Positions 38,319 through 51,955 of a DNA stretch of 64,000 nt are shown here, piece after piece; position 1 is the stretch's first letter, and the number at the start of each line of letters is the position of its first letter. The stretch comes from Diogma glabrata (taxonomy: Eukaryota; Arthropoda; Insecta; Diptera; Cylindrotomidae), in contig OY856186.1 of assembly GCA_963693315.1 (NCBI GenBank), positions 307,795,061 to 307,859,060 on the forward strand, in the 5' to 3' direction. Made by a program: the position numbers and the translations under genes. Below the pieces are notes generated by a model. It was not told where the DNA came from. It did no database searches and saw only the letters and a list, made by a program, of their open reading frames with translations.

Positions 38319-38726
38319 AGCTCCAAGAAAATAGGCCTTTTCATCAATAAATAAACCACAGCTACTGATCTTTATTCCCAATTTAGCCTCGATGGCTTTT
38401 ATGGCAAGATCTTCGTTCAACTTTCCATAAATCATGCTGTCAGTTGAAACTGTGGAGTATAATATTGGTTTGAGTTGAGATTGCAACTTTTTTGCTCCAC
38501 ATACTCTACCAAAATTTGATGCAGTGAGTAACGTTTGCCTCAGATTTACCCATCTGCTTGAAGAAGCTTGGCCTATTGTTTCTTTTTGGATATTGTGTCT
38601 CTCCTGTTGTTGTTCTTTCAACGTTTCTTTTATGGCGCGAGCTCGTTCATTGTAATCATCCTTGCTCATGTGCTCACAATATGTAAAATGATTGGAAATA
38701 ATACATAACCGTCCAGCGAACACCAC
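38319..38726 (-). pseudogene. P3: internally deleted YqaJ-fragment unit
   Basis: Same deletion junction as P1 and P2, with the extra TATCTTATATAAC repeat in the following spacer. Confidence 0.87.
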
Positions 38727-38954
38727 GTGAAGGTGAAGGATACGTTCGCCGTGGAAAGGAATGGGAAGGTATTTATTAGTGAGAAATTGGGTTGTTACAT
38801 TTATATAAACTTATATAACTATCTTATATAACTATCTTATATAACTATTTAATAATTGTTGTTACATTATCTATCTTATATAACTAACATTGTTATTAAA
38901 ATTAAATCTATTTAATAATAATAATAAAAATAATAATAAAAATGCCAATATAAA

Positions 38955-39805
38955 TTAATTTTCAGAATCTAAACCCTTACTATCTAAACATGAATCCCTA
39001 AAATCCCTTTTTCTGGAATAACGCGGATCAACAATTTCAGGAAGCAACCATTCGAAATAAAAATCCTTCAAGCGAGGATACATAACATTATCAAAAAAAT
39101 CCCGATCGTACAATATTGTTTCAACAAACAAATATTGGTTCAACAGTTTTGGGTCCTGAATTTGCTGATCCGACGTACCCGTCCACACCCCAAATACACT
39201 ATACTCTTTTTGGGAAATGTAAAGCTGTCCTTGTATTTGGTAGTAGTAAGGGTGCTTTTTTTAAGGCCTAAAATTTTATAATTTAAATATTTAATTTTGC
39301 CGATTTGCAAAGCTTCAAAAACCGACAAATTTGAAGCCGATTTAGGACACTTTACTTCTATAATACCGTTACTACCATCAATTACTCCGTCGGGAGAAGC
39401 TCCAAGAAAATAGGCCTTTTCATCAATAAATAAACCACAGCTACTGATCTTTATTCCCAATTTAGCCTCGATGGCTTTTATGGCAAGATCTTCGTTCAAC
39501 TTTCCATAAATCATGCTGTCAGTTGAAACTGTGGAGTATAATATTGGTTTGAGTTGAGATTGCAACTTTTTTGTTCTACATACTCTACCAAAATTTGATG
39601 CAGTGAGTAACGTTTGCCTCAGATTTACCCATCTGCTTGAAGAAGCTTGGCCTATTGTTTCTTTTTGGATATTGTGTCTCTCCTGCTGTTGTTCTTTCAA
39701 CGTTTCTTTTATGGCGCGAGCTCGTTCATTGTAATCATCCTTGCTCATGTGCTCACAATATGTAAAATGATTGGAAATAATACATAACCGTCCAGCGAAC
39801 ACCAC
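38955..39805 (-). pseudogene. U27: YqaJ-fragment unit, copy of U14/U20
   Basis: L1 and the 15-bp in-frame deletion. The spacer has the common ATATAAACTT rather than ATATATACTT. Confidence 0.87.
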
Positions 39806-40023
39806 GTGAAGGTGAAGGATACGTTCGCCGTGGAAAGGAATGGGAAGGTATTTATTAGTAAGAAATTGGGTTGTTACATTTATATAAACTTATATAACTA
39901 TCTTATATAACTATTTAATAATTGTTGTTACATTATCTATCTTATATAACTAACATTGTTATTAAAATTAAATCTATTTAAAAATTATAATAATAAAAAT
40001 AATAATAAAAATGCCAATATAAA

Positions 40024-40889
40024 TTAATTTTCAGAATCTAAACCCTTACTATCTACACATGAATCCCTAAAATCCCTTTTTCTGGAATAACGTGGATCAA
40101 CAATTTCAGGAAGCAACCATTCGAAATAAAAATCCTTCAAGCGAGGATACATAACATTATCAAAAAAATCCCGATCGTACAATATTGTTTCAACAAACAA
40201 ATATTGGTTCAACAGTTTTGGGTCCTGAATTTGCTGATGCGACGTACCCGTCCACACCCCAAATACACTATACTCTTTTTGGGAAATGTGGAGCTGTCCT
40301 TGTATTTGGTAGTAGTAAGGGTGCATTTTTTAAGGCCTAAAATTTTATTATTCGATTTATCGAAATTTAAATATTTAATTTTGCCGATTTGCAAAGCTTC
40401 AAAAACCGACAAATTTGAAACCGATTTAGGACACTTTACTTCTATAATACCGTTACTACCATCAATTACTCCGTCGGGAGAAGCTCCAAGAAAATAGGCC
40501 TTTTCATCAATAAATAAACCACAGCTACTGATCTTTATTCCCAATTTAGCCTCGATGGCTTTTATGGCAAGATCTTCGTTCAACTTTCCATAAATCATGC
40601 TGTCAGTTGAAACTGTGGAGTATAATATTGGTTTGAGTTGAGATTGCAACTTTTTTGCTCCACATACTCTACCAAAATTTGATGCAGTGAGTAACGTTTG
40701 CCTCAGATTTACCCATCTGCTTGAAGAAGCTTGGCCTATTGTTTCTTTTTGGATATTGTGTCTCTCCTGTTGTTGTTCTTTCAACGTTTCTTTTATGGCG
40801 CGAGCTCGTTCATTGTAATCATCCTTGCTCATGTGCTCACAATATGTAAAATGATTGGAAATAATACATAACCGTCCAGCGAACACCAC
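40024..40889 (-). pseudogene. U28: hybrid YqaJ-fragment unit (one-unit deletion)
   Basis: L1 only. It starts like U21 (AACGTGGATC) and ends like U22 (VCGAKKL, intact TASNFG site, GTGTAAAGG). Compared with the block at 29482 one full unit is missing, with the junction between about 40093 and 40660. Confidence 0.87.
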
Positions 40890-41092
40890 GTGAAGGTGAA
40901 GGATACGTTCGCCGTGTAAAGGAATGGGAAGGTATTTATTAGTAAGAAATTGGGTTGTTACATTTATATAAACTTATATAACTATCTTATATAACTATTT
41001 AATAATTGTTGTTACATTATCTATCTTATATAACTAACATTGTTATTAAAATTAAATCTATTTAATAATAATAATAAAAATGCCAATATAAA

Positions 41093-41957
41093 TTAATTTT
41101 CAGAATCTAAACCCTTACTATCTACACATGAATCCCTAAAATCCCTTTTTCTGGAATAACGCGGATCAACAATTTCAGGAAGCAACCATTCGGAATAAAA
41201 ATCCTTCAAGCGAGGATACATAAAATTATCCAAAAAATCCCGATCGTACAATATTGTTTCAACAAACAAATATTGGTTCAACAGTTTTGGGTCCTGAATT
41301 TGCTGATGCGACGTACCCGTCCACACCCCAAATACACTATACTCTTTTTGGGAAATGTGGAGCTGTCCTTGTATTTGGTAGTAGTAAGGGTGCTTTTTTT
41401 AAGGCCTAAAATTTTATTATTCGATTTATCGAAATTTAAATATTAAATTTGGCCGATTTGCAAAGCTTCAAAAACCGACAAATTTGAAGCCGATTTAGGA
41501 CACTTTACTTCTATAATACCGTTACTACCATCAATTACTCCGTCGGGAGAAGCTCCAAGAAAATAGGCCTTTTCATCAATAAATAAACCACAGCTACTGA
41601 TCTTTATTCCCAATTTAGCCTCGATGGCTTTTATGGCAAGATCTTCGTTCAACTTTCCATAAATCATGCTGTCAGTTGAAACTGTGGAGTATAATATTGG
41701 TTTGAGTTGAGATTGCAACTTTTTTGCTCTACATACTCTACCAAAATTTGATGCAGTGGTAACGTTTGCCTCAGATTTACCCATCTGCTTGAAGAAGCTT
41801 GGCCTATTGTTTCTTTTTGGATATTGTGTCTCTCCTGTTGTTGTTCTTTCAACGTTTCTTTCATGGCGCGAGCTCGTTCATTGTAATCATCCTTGCTCAT
41901 GTGCTCACAATATGTAAAATGATTGGAAATAATACATAACCGTCCAGCGAACACCAC
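41093..41957 (-). pseudogene. U29: YqaJ-fragment unit with core nonsense
   Basis: L1, L4 and L5. C-terminal half like U23 (FLDNFMYP, FYSEWLL); core and N-terminal half like U2 (QIGQI stop, MKETL). A mosaic of those two subtypes. Confidence 0.87.
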
Positions 41958-42172
41958 GTGAAGGTGAAGGATACGTTCGCCGTGGAAAGGAATGGGAAGG
42001 TATTTATTAGTAAGAAATTGGGTTGTTACATTTATATAAACTTATATAACTATCTTATATAACTATTTAATAATTGTTGTTACATTATCTATCTTATATA
42101 ACTAACATTGTTATTAAAATTAAATCTATTTAATAATAATAATAAAAATAATAATAAAAATGCCAATATAAA

Positions 42173-43046
42173 TTAATTTTCAGAATCTAAACCCTTACTA
42201 TCTACACATGAATCCCTAAAATCCCTTTTTCTGGAATAACGCGGATCAACAATTTCAGGAAGCAACCATTCAAAATATTCGAAATAAAAATCCTTCAAGC
42301 GAGGATACATAAAATTATCAAAAAAATCCCGATCGTACAATATTGTTTCAACAAACAAATATTGGTTCAACAGTTTTGGGTCCTGAATTTGCTGATGCGA
42401 CGTACCCGTCCACACCCCAAATACACTATACTCTTTTTGGGAAATGTGGAGCTGTCCTTGTATTTGGTAGTAGTAAGGGTGCATTTTTTAAGGCCTAAAA
42501 TTTTATTATTCGATTTATCGAAATTTAAATATTTAATTTTGCCGATTTGCAGAGCTTCAAAAACCGACAAATTTGAAGCCGATTTAGGACACTTTACTTC
42601 TATAATACCGTTACTACCATCAATTACTCCGTCGGGAGAAGCTCCAAGAAAATAGGCCTTTTCATCAATAAATAAACCACAGCTACTGATCTTTATTCCC
42701 AATTTAGCCTCGATGGCTTTTATGGCAAGATCTTCGTTCAACTTTCCATAAATCATGCTGTCAGTTGAAACTGTGGAGTATAATATTGGTTTGAGTTGAG
42801 ATTGCAACTTTTTTGCTCTACATACTCTACCAAAATTTGATGCAGTGGTAACGTTTGCCTCAGATTTACCCATCTGCTTGAAGAAGCTTGGCCTATTGTT
42901 TCTTTTTGGATATTGTGTCTCTCCTGTTGTTGTTCTTTCAACGTTTCTTTTATGGCGCGAGCTCGTTCATTGTAATCATCCTTGCTCATGTGCTCACAAT
43001 ATGTAAAATGATTGGAAATAATACATAACCGTCCAGCGAACACCAC
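42173..43046 (-). pseudogene. U30: YqaJ-fragment unit with 9-bp insertion
   Basis: L1 and L4. FEYFEW insertion with CATTCAAAATATT marker, shared with U43; GCAGAGC. Confidence 0.87.
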
Positions 43047-43261
43047 GTGAAGGTGAAGGATACGTTCGCCGTGGAAAGGAATGGGAAGGTATTTATTAGT
43101 AAGAAATTGGGTTGTTACATTTATATAAACTTATATAACTATCTTATATAACTATTTAATAATTGTTGTTACATTATCTATCTTATATAACTAACATTGT
43201 TATTAAAATTAAATCTATTTAATAATAATAATAAAAATAATAATAAAAATGCCAATATAAA

Positions 43262-44127
43262 TTAATTTTCAGAATCTAAACCCTTACTATCTACACATGA
43301 ATCCCTAAAATCCCTTTTTCTGGAATAACGCGGATCAACAATTTCAGGAAGCAACCATTCGAAATAAAAATCCTTCAAGCGAGGATACATAACATTATCA
43401 AAAAAATCCCGATCGTACAATATTGTTTCAACAAACAAATATTGGTTCAACAGTTTTGGGTCCTGAATTTGCTGATCCGACGTACCCGTCCACACCCCAA
43501 ATACACTATACTCTTTTTGGGAAATGTGGAGCTGTCCTTGTATTTGGTAGTAGTAAGGGTGCTTTTTTTAAGGCCTAAACTTTTATTATTCGATTTATCG
43601 AAATTTAAATATTTAATTTTGCCGATTTGCAAAGCTTCAAAAACCGACAAATTTGAAGCCGATTTAGGACACTTTACTTCTATAATACCGTTACTACCAT
43701 CAATTACTCCGTCGGGAGAAGCTCCAAGAAAATAGGCCTTTTCATCAATAAATAAACCACAGCTACTGATCTTTATTCCCAATTTAGCCTCGATGGCTTT
43801 TATGGCAAGATCTTCGTTCAACTTTCCATAAATCATGCTGTCAGTTGAAACTGTGGAGTATAATATTGGTTTGAGTTGAGATTGCAACTTTTTTGCTCCA
43901 CATACTCTACCAAAATTTGATGCAGTGAGTAACGTTTGCCTCAGATTTACCCATCTGCTTGAAGAAGCTTGGCCTATTGTTTCTTTTTGGATATTGTGTC
44001 TCTCCTGTTGTTGTTCTTTCAACGTTTCTTTTATGGCGCGAGCTCGTTCATTGTAATCATCCTTGCTCATGTGCTCACAATATGTAAAATGATTGGAAAT
44101 AATACATAACCGTCCAGCGAACACCAC
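43262..44127 (-). pseudogene. U31: YqaJ-fragment unit
   Basis: L1 only. KSLGLKK and VCGAKKL. Translation identical to U25. Confidence 0.87.
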
Positions 44128-44342
44128 GTGAAGGTGAAGGATACGTTCGCCGTGGAAAGGAATGGGAAGGTATTTATTAGTAAGAAATTGGGTTGTTACA
44201 TTTATATAAACTTATATAACTATCTTATATAACTATTTAATAATTGTTGTTACATTATCTATCTTATATAACTAACATTGTTATTAAAATTAAATCTATT
44301 TAATAATAATAATAAAAATAATAATAAAAATGCCAATATAAA

Positions 44343-45206
44343 TTAATTTTCAGAATCTAAACCCTTACTATCTACACATGAATCCCTAAAATCCCTTTTT
44401 CTGGAATAACGCGGATCAACAATTTCAGGAAGCAACCATTCGAAATAAAAATCCTTCAAGCGAGGATACATAAAATTATCAAAAAATCCCGATCGTACAA
44501 TATTGTTTCAACAAACAAATATTGGTTCAACAGTTTTGGGTCCTGAATTTGCTGATGCGACGTACCCGTCCACACCCCAAATACACTATACTCTTTTTGG
44601 GAAATGTGGAGCTGTCCTTGTATTTGGTAGTAGTAAGGGTGCATTTTTTAAGGCCTAAAATTTTATTATTCGATTTATCGAAATTTAAATATTTAATTTT
44701 GCCGATTTGCAAAGCTTCAAATACCGACAAATTTGAAGCCGATTTAGGACACTTTACTTCTATAATACCGTTACTACCATCAATTACTCCGTCGGGAGAA
44801 GCTCCAAGAAAATAGGCCTTTTCATCAATAAATAAACCACAGCCACTGATCTTTATTCCCAATTTAGCCTCGATGGCTTTTATGGCAAGATCTTCGTTCA
44901 ACTTTCCATAAATCATGCTGTCAGTTGAAACTGTGGAGTATAATATTGGTTTGAATTGAGATTGCAACTTTTTTGCTCTACATACTCTACCAAAATTTGA
45001 TACAGTGGTAACATTTGCCTCAGATTTACCCATCTGCTTGAAGAAGCTTGGCCTATTGTTTCTTTTTGGATATTGTGTCTCTCCTGTTGTTGTTCTTTCA
45101 ACGTTTCTTTTATGGCGCGAGCTCGTTCATTGTAATCATCCTTGCTCATGTGCTCACAATATGTAAAATGATTGGAAATAATACATAACCGTCCAGCGAA
45201 CACCAC
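44343..45206 (-). pseudogene. U32: YqaJ-fragment unit, mariner-free sister of U26
   Basis: L1, L3 and L4. KISGCG, TVSNF and QSQFKP. The spacer TA site used by mariner in U26 is uninterrupted here (about 45284). Confidence 0.87.
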
Positions 45207-45421
45207 GTGAAGGTGAAGGATACGTTCGCCGTGGAAAGGAATGGGAAGGTATTTATTAGTAAGAAATTGGGTTGTTACATTTATATAAACTTATATAACT
45301 ATCTTATATAACTATTTAATAATTGTTGTTACATTATCTATCTTATATAACTAACATTGTTATTAAAATTAAATCTATTTAATAATAATAATAAAAATAA
45401 TAATAAAAATGCCAATATAAA

Positions 45422-46287
45422 TTAATTTTCAGAATCTAAACCCTTACTATCTACACATGAATCCCTAAAATCCCTTTTTCTGGAATAACGTGGATCAACA
45501 ATTTCAGGAAGCAACCATTCGAAATAAAAATCCTTCAAGCGAGGATACATAACATTATCAAAAAAATCCCGATCGTACAATATTGTTTCAACAAACAAAT
45601 ATTGGTTCAACAGTTTTGGGTCCTGAATTTGCTGATCCGACGTACCCGTCCACACCCCAAATACACTATACTCTTTTTGGGAAATGTGGAGCTGTCCTTG
45701 TATTTGGTAGTAGTAAGGGTGCTTTTTTTAAGGCCTAAAATTTTATTATTCGATTTATCGAAATTTAAATATTTAATTTTGCCGATTTGCAAAGCTTCAA
45801 AAACCGACAAATTTGAAGCCGATTTAGGACACTTTACTTCTATAATACCGTTACTACCATCAATTACTCCGTCGGGAGAAGCTCCAAGAAAATAGGCCTT
45901 TTCATCAATAAATAAACCACAGCTACTGATCTTTATTCCCAATTTAGCCTCGAAGGCTTTTATGGCAAGATCTTCGTTCAACTTTCCATAAATCATGCTG
46001 TCAGTTGAAACTGTGGAGTATAATATTGGTTTGAGTTGAGATTGCAACTTTTTTGCTCTACATACTCTACCAAAATTTGATGCAGTGAGTAACGTTTGCC
46101 TCAGATTTACCCATCTGCTTGAAGAAGCTTGGCCTATTGTTTCTTTTTGGATATTGTGTCTCTCCTGCTGTTGTTCTTTCAACGTTTCTTTTATGGCGCG
46201 AGCTCGTTCATTGTAATCATCCTTGCTCATGTGCTCACAATATGTAAAATGATTGGAAATAATACATAACCGTCCAGCGAACACCAC
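45422..46287 (-). pseudogene. U33: YqaJ-fragment unit
   Basis: L1 only. Private KAFEAKLG (Ile to Phe) after motif I, AACGTGGATC, and CTGCTGTTG in the Gln run. Confidence 0.87.
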
Positions 46288-46502
46288 GTGAAGGTGAAGG
46301 ATACGTTCGCCGTGGAAAGGAATGGGAAGGTATTTATTAGTAAGAAATTGGGTTGTTACATTTATATAAACTTATATAACTATCTTATATAACTATTTAA
46401 TAATTGTTGTTACATTATCTATCTTATATAACTAACATTGTTATTAAAATTAAATCTATTTAATAATAATAATAAAAATAATAATAAAAATGCCAATATA
46501 AA

Positions 46503-47385
46503 TTAATTTTCAGAATCTAAACCCTTACTATCTACACATGAATCCCTAAAATCCCTTTTTCTGGAATAACGCGGATCAACAATTTCAGGAAGCAACCATT
46601 CGAAATAAAAATCCTTCAAGCGAGGATACATAACATTATCAAAAAAATCCCGATCGTACAATATTGTTTCAACAAACAAATATTGGTTCAACAGTTTTGG
46701 GTCCTGAATTTGCTGATCCGACGTACCCGTCCACACCCCAAATAAACTATACTCTATTTGGGAAATGTGGAGCTGTGGAGCTGTGGAGCTGTCCTTGTAT
46801 TTGGTAGTAGTAAGGGTGCTTTTTTTTAAGGCCTAAAATTTTATTATTCGATTTATCGAAATTTAAATATTTAATTTTGCCGATTTGCAAAGCTTCAAAA
46901 ACCGACAAATTTGAAGCCGATTTAGGACACTTTACTTCTATAATACCGTTACTACCATCAATTACTCCGTCGGGAGAAGCTCCAAGAAAATAGGCCTTTT
47001 CATCAATAAATAAACCACAGCTACTGATCTTTATTCCCAATTTAGCCTCGATGGCTTTTATGGCAAGATCTTCGTTCAACTTTCCATAAATCATGCTGTC
47101 AGTTGAAACTGTGGAGTATAATATTGGTTTGAGTTGAGATTGCAACTTTTTTGCTCTACATACTCTACCAAAATTTGATGCAGTGAGTAACGTTTGCCTC
47201 AGATTTACCCATCTGCTTGAAGAAGCTTGGCCTATTGTTTCTTTTTGGATATTGTGTCTCTCCTGTTGTTGTTCTTTCAACGTTTCTTTTATGGCGCGAG
47301 CTCGTTCATTGTAATCATCCTTGCTCATGTGCTCACAATATGTAAAATGATTGGAAATAATACATAACCGTCCAGCGAACACCAC
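46503..47385 (-). pseudogene. U34: YqaJ-fragment unit, T-run repaired, 8-mer x3
   Basis: The T-run has eight T (46820-46827), so the frame passes through to KKKHPYYYQIQGQLH. It then breaks at L2, three copies of GGAGCTGT (46769-46792), ending after 212 codons. First of a run of five units with L2. Confidence 0.88.
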
Positions 47386-47600
47386 GTAAAGGTGAAGGAT
47401 ACGTTCGCCGTGGAAAGGAATGGGAAGGTATTTATTAGTAAGAAATTGGGTTGTTACATTTATATAAACTTATATAACTATCTTATATAACTATTTAATA
47501 ATTGTTGTTACATTATCTATCTTATATAACTAACATTGTTATTAAAATTAAATCTATTTAATAATAATAATAAAAATAATAATAAAAATGCCAATATAAA

Positions 47601-48475
47601 TTAATTTTCAGAATCTAAACCCTTACTATCTACACATGAATCCCTAAAATCCCTTTTTCTGGAATAACGCGGATCAACAATTTCAGGAAGCAACCATTCG
47701 AAATAAAAATCCTTCAAGCGAGGATACATAACATTATCAAAAAAATCCCGATCGTACAATATTGTTTCAACAAACAAATATTGGTTCAACAGTTTTGGGT
47801 CCTGAATTTGCTGATCCGACGTACCCGTCCACACCCCAAATAAACTATACTCTATTTGGGAAATGTGGAGCTGTGGAGCTGTCCTTGTATTTGGTAGTAG
47901 TAAGGGTGCTTTTTTTTAAGGCCTAAAATTTTATTATTCGATTTATCGAAATTTAAATATTTAATTTTGCCGATTTGCAAAGCTTCAAAAACCGACAAAT
48001 TTGAAGCCGATTTAGGACACTTTACTTCTATAATACCGTTACTACCATCAATTACTCCGTCGGGAGAAGCTCCAAGAAAATAGGCCTTTTCATCAATAAA
48101 TAAACCACAGCTACTGATCTTTATTCCCAATTTAGCCTCGATGGCTTTTATGGCAAGATCTTCGTTCAACTTTCCATAAATCATGCTGTCAGTTGAAACT
48201 GTGGAGTATAATATTGGTTTGAGTTGAGATTGCAACTTTTTTGCTCTACATACTCTACCAAAATTTGATGCAGTGAGTAACGTTTGCCTCAGATTTACCC
48301 ATCTGCTTGAAGAAGCTTGGCCTATTGTTTCTTTTTGGATATTGTGTCTCTCCTGTTGTTGTTCTTTCAACGTTTCTTTTATGGCGCGAGCTCGTTCATT
48401 GTAATCATCCTTGCTCATGTGCTCACAATATGTAAAATGATTGGAAATAATACATAACCGTCCAGCGAACACCAC
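47601..48475 (-). pseudogene. U35: YqaJ-fragment unit, T-run repaired, 8-mer x2
   Basis: Eight T, then L2 with two 8-mer copies (47867-47882). The frame ends after 207 codons in QLHSSTFPK. Confidence 0.88.
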
Positions 48476-48690
48476 GTGAAGGTGAAGGATACGTTCGCCG
48501 TGGAAAGGAATGGGAAGGTATTTATTAGTAAAGAATTGGGTTGTTACATTTATATAAACTTATATAACTATCTTATATAACTATTTAATAATTGTTGTTA
48601 CATTATCTATCTTATATAACTAACATTGTTATTAAAATTAAATCTATTTAATAATAATAATAAAAATAATAATAAAAATGCCAATATAAA

Positions 48691-49565
48691 TTAATTTTCA
48701 GAATCTAAACCCTTACTATCTACACATGAATCCCTAAAATCCCTTTTTCTGGAATAACGCGGATCAACAATTTCAGGAAGCAACCATTCGAAATAAAAAT
48801 CCTTCAAGCGAGGATACATAACATTATCAAAAAAATCCCGATCGTACAATATTGTTTCAACAAACAAATATTGGTTCAACAGTTTTGGGTCCTGAATTTG
48901 CTGATCCGACGTACCCGTCCACACCCCAAATAAACTATACTCTATTTGGGAAATGTGGAGCTGTGGAGCTGTCCTTGTATTTGGTAGTAGTAAGGGTGCT
49001 TTTTTTTAAGGCCTAAAATTTTATTATTCGATTTATCGAAATTTAAATATTTAATTTTGCCGATTTGCAAAGCTTCAAAAACCGACAAATTTGAAGCCGA
49101 TTTAGGACACTTAAGTTCTATAATACCGTTACTACCATCAATTACTCCGTCGGGAGAAGCTCCAAGAAAATAGGCCTTTTCATCAATAAATAAACCACAG
49201 CTACTGATCTTTATTCCCAATTTAGCCTCGATGGCTTTTATGGCAAGATCTTCGTTCAACTTTCCATAAATCATGCTGTCAGTTGAAACTGTGGAGTATA
49301 ATATTGGTTTGAGTTGAGATTGCAACTTTTTTGCTCTACATACTCTACCAAAATTTGATGCAGTGAGTAACGTTTGCCTCAGATTTACCCATCTGCTTGA
49401 AGAAGCTTGGCCTATTGTTTCTTTTTGGATATTGTGTCTCTCCTGTTGTTGTTCTTTCAACGTTTCTTTTATGGCGCGAGCTCGTTCATTGTAATCATCC
49501 TTGCTCATGTGCTCACAATATGTAAAATGATTGGAAATAATACATAACCGTCCAGCGAACACCAC
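48691..49565 (-). pseudogene. U36: YqaJ-fragment unit, 8-mer x2, altered EVK
   Basis: Eight T, L2 with two copies (48957-48972). The ExK motif reads ELK (TTAAGTTC at 49112), a change that keeps the catalytic Glu and Lys. Confidence 0.88.
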
Positions 49566-49780
49566 GTGAAGGTGAAGGATACGTTCGCCGTGGAAAGGAA
49601 TGGGAAGGTATTTATTAGTAAGAAATTGGGTTGTTACATTTATATAAACTTATATAACTATCTTATATAACTATTTAATAATTGTTGTTACATTATCTAT
49701 CTTATATAACTAACATTGTTATTAAAATTAAATCTATTTAATAATAATAATAAAAATAATAATAAAAATGCCAATATAAA

Positions 49781-50663
49781 TTAATTTTCAGAATCTAAAC
49801 CCTTACTATCTACACATGAATCCCTAAAATCCCTTTTTCTGGAATAACGCGGATCAACAATTTCAGGAAGCAACCATTCGAAATAAAAATCCTTCAAGCG
49901 AGGATACATAACATTATCAAAAAAATCCCGATCGTACAATATTGTTTCAACAAACAAATATTGGTTCAACAGTTTTGGGTCCTGAATTTGCTGATCCGAC
50001 GTACCCGTCCACACCCCAAATAAACTATACTCTATTTGGGAAATGTGGAGCTGTGGAGCTGTGGAGCTGTCCTTGTATTTGGTAGTAGTAAGGGTGCTTT
50101 TTTTTAAGGCCTAAAATTTTATTATTCGATTTATCGAAATTTAAATATTTAATTTTGCCGATTTGCAAAGCTTCAAAAACCGACAAATTTGAAGCCGATT
50201 TAGGACACTTAACTTCTATAATACCGTTACTACCATCAATTACTCCGTCGGGAGAAGCTCCAAGAAAATAGGCCTTTTCATCAATAAATAAACCACAGCT
50301 ACTGATCTTTATTCCCAATTTAGCCTCGATGGCTTTTATGGCAAGATCTTCGTTCAACTTTCCATAAATCATGCTGTCAGTTGAAACTGTGGAGTATAAT
50401 ATTGGTTTGAGTTGAGATTGCAACTTTTTTGCTCTACATACTCTACCAAAATTTGATGCAGTGAGTAACGTTTGCCTCAGATTTACCCATCTGCTTGAAG
50501 AAGCTTGGCCTATTGTTTCTTTTTGGATATTGTGTCTCTCCTGTTGTTGTTCTTTCAACGTTTCTTTTATGGCGCGAGCTCGTTCATTGTAATCATCCTT
50601 GCTCATGTGCTCACAATATGTAAAATGATTGGAAATAATACATAACCGTCCAGCGAACACCAC
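49781..50663 (-). pseudogene. U37: YqaJ-fragment unit, 8-mer x3
   Basis: Eight T, L2 with three copies (50047-50070). A silent change in the EVK codons (CTTAACTTC) is intermediate between the common form and U36. Confidence 0.88.
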
Positions 50664-50878
50664 GTGAAGGTGAAGGATACGTTCGCCGTGGAAAGGAATG
50701 GGAAGGTATTTATTAGTAAGAAATTGGGTTGTTACATTTATATAAACTTATATAACTATCTTATATAACTATTTAATAATTGTTGTTACATTATCTATCT
50801 TATATAACTAACATTGTTATTAAAATTAAATCTATTTAATAATAATAATAAAAATAATAATAAAAATGCCAATATAAG

Positions 50879-51752
50879 TTAATTTTCAGAATCTAAACCC
50901 TTACTATCTACACATGAATCCCTAAAATCCCTTTTTCTGGAATAACGCGGATCAACAATTTCAGGAAGCAACCATTCGAAATAAAAATCCTTCAAGCGAG
51001 GATACATAACATTATCAAAAAAATCCCGATCGTACAATATTGTTTCAACAAACAAATATTGGTTCAACAGTTTTGGGTCCTGAATTTGCTGATCCGACGT
51101 ACCCGTCCACACCCCAAATAAACTATACTCTATTTGGGAAATGTGGAGCTGTGGAGCTGTCCTTGTATTTGGTAGTAGTAAGGGTGCTTTTTTTAAGGCC
51201 TAAAATTTTATTATTCGATTTATCGAAATTTAAATATTTAATTTTGCCGATTTGCAAAGCTTCAAAAACCGACAAATTTGAAGCCGATTTAGGACACTTT
51301 ACTTCTATAATACCGTTACTACCATCAATTACTCCGTCGGGAGAAGCTCCAAGAAAATAGGCCTTTTCATCAATAAATAAACCACAGCTACTGATCTTTA
51401 TTCCCAATTTAGCCTCGATGGCTTTTATGGCAAGATCTTCGTTCAACTTTCCATAAATCATGCTGTCAGTTGAAACTGTGGAGTATAATATTGGTTTGAG
51501 TTGAGATTGCAACTTTTTTGCTCTACATACTCTACCAAAATTTGATGCAGTGAGTAACGTTTGCCTCAGATTTACCCATCTGCTTGAAGAAGCTTGGCCT
51601 ATTGTTTCTTTTTGGATATTGTGTCTCTCCTGTTGTTGTTCTTTCAACGTTTCTTTTATGGCGCGAGCTCGTTCATTGTAATCATCCTTGCTCATGTGCT
51701 CACAATATGTAAAATGATTGGAAATAATACATAACCGTCCAGCGAACACCAC
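50879..51752 (-). pseudogene. U38: YqaJ-fragment unit, 8-mer x2 with L1
   Basis: L2 with two copies (51145-51160) but only seven T, so L1 and L2 occur together. This looks like recombination between the L2 and L1 subtypes. The spacer AAT tract is short. Confidence 0.88.
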
Positions 51753-51955
51753 GTGAAGGTGAAGGATACGTTCGCCGTGGAAAGGAATGGGAAGGTATTT
51801 ATTAGTAAGAAATTGGGTTGTTACATTTATATAAACTTATATAACTATCTTATATAACTATTTAATAATTGTTGTTACATTATCTATCTTATATAACTAA
51901 CATTGTTATTAAAATTAAATCTATTTAATAATAATAATAAAAATGCCAATATAAA

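Larger units (their letters stand above)
41093..45421 (-). repeat. Four-unit higher-order block, copy 3 (U29-U32)
   Basis: Same subtype order. The fourth unit has no mariner. Closest to copy 4. Confidence 0.8.
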
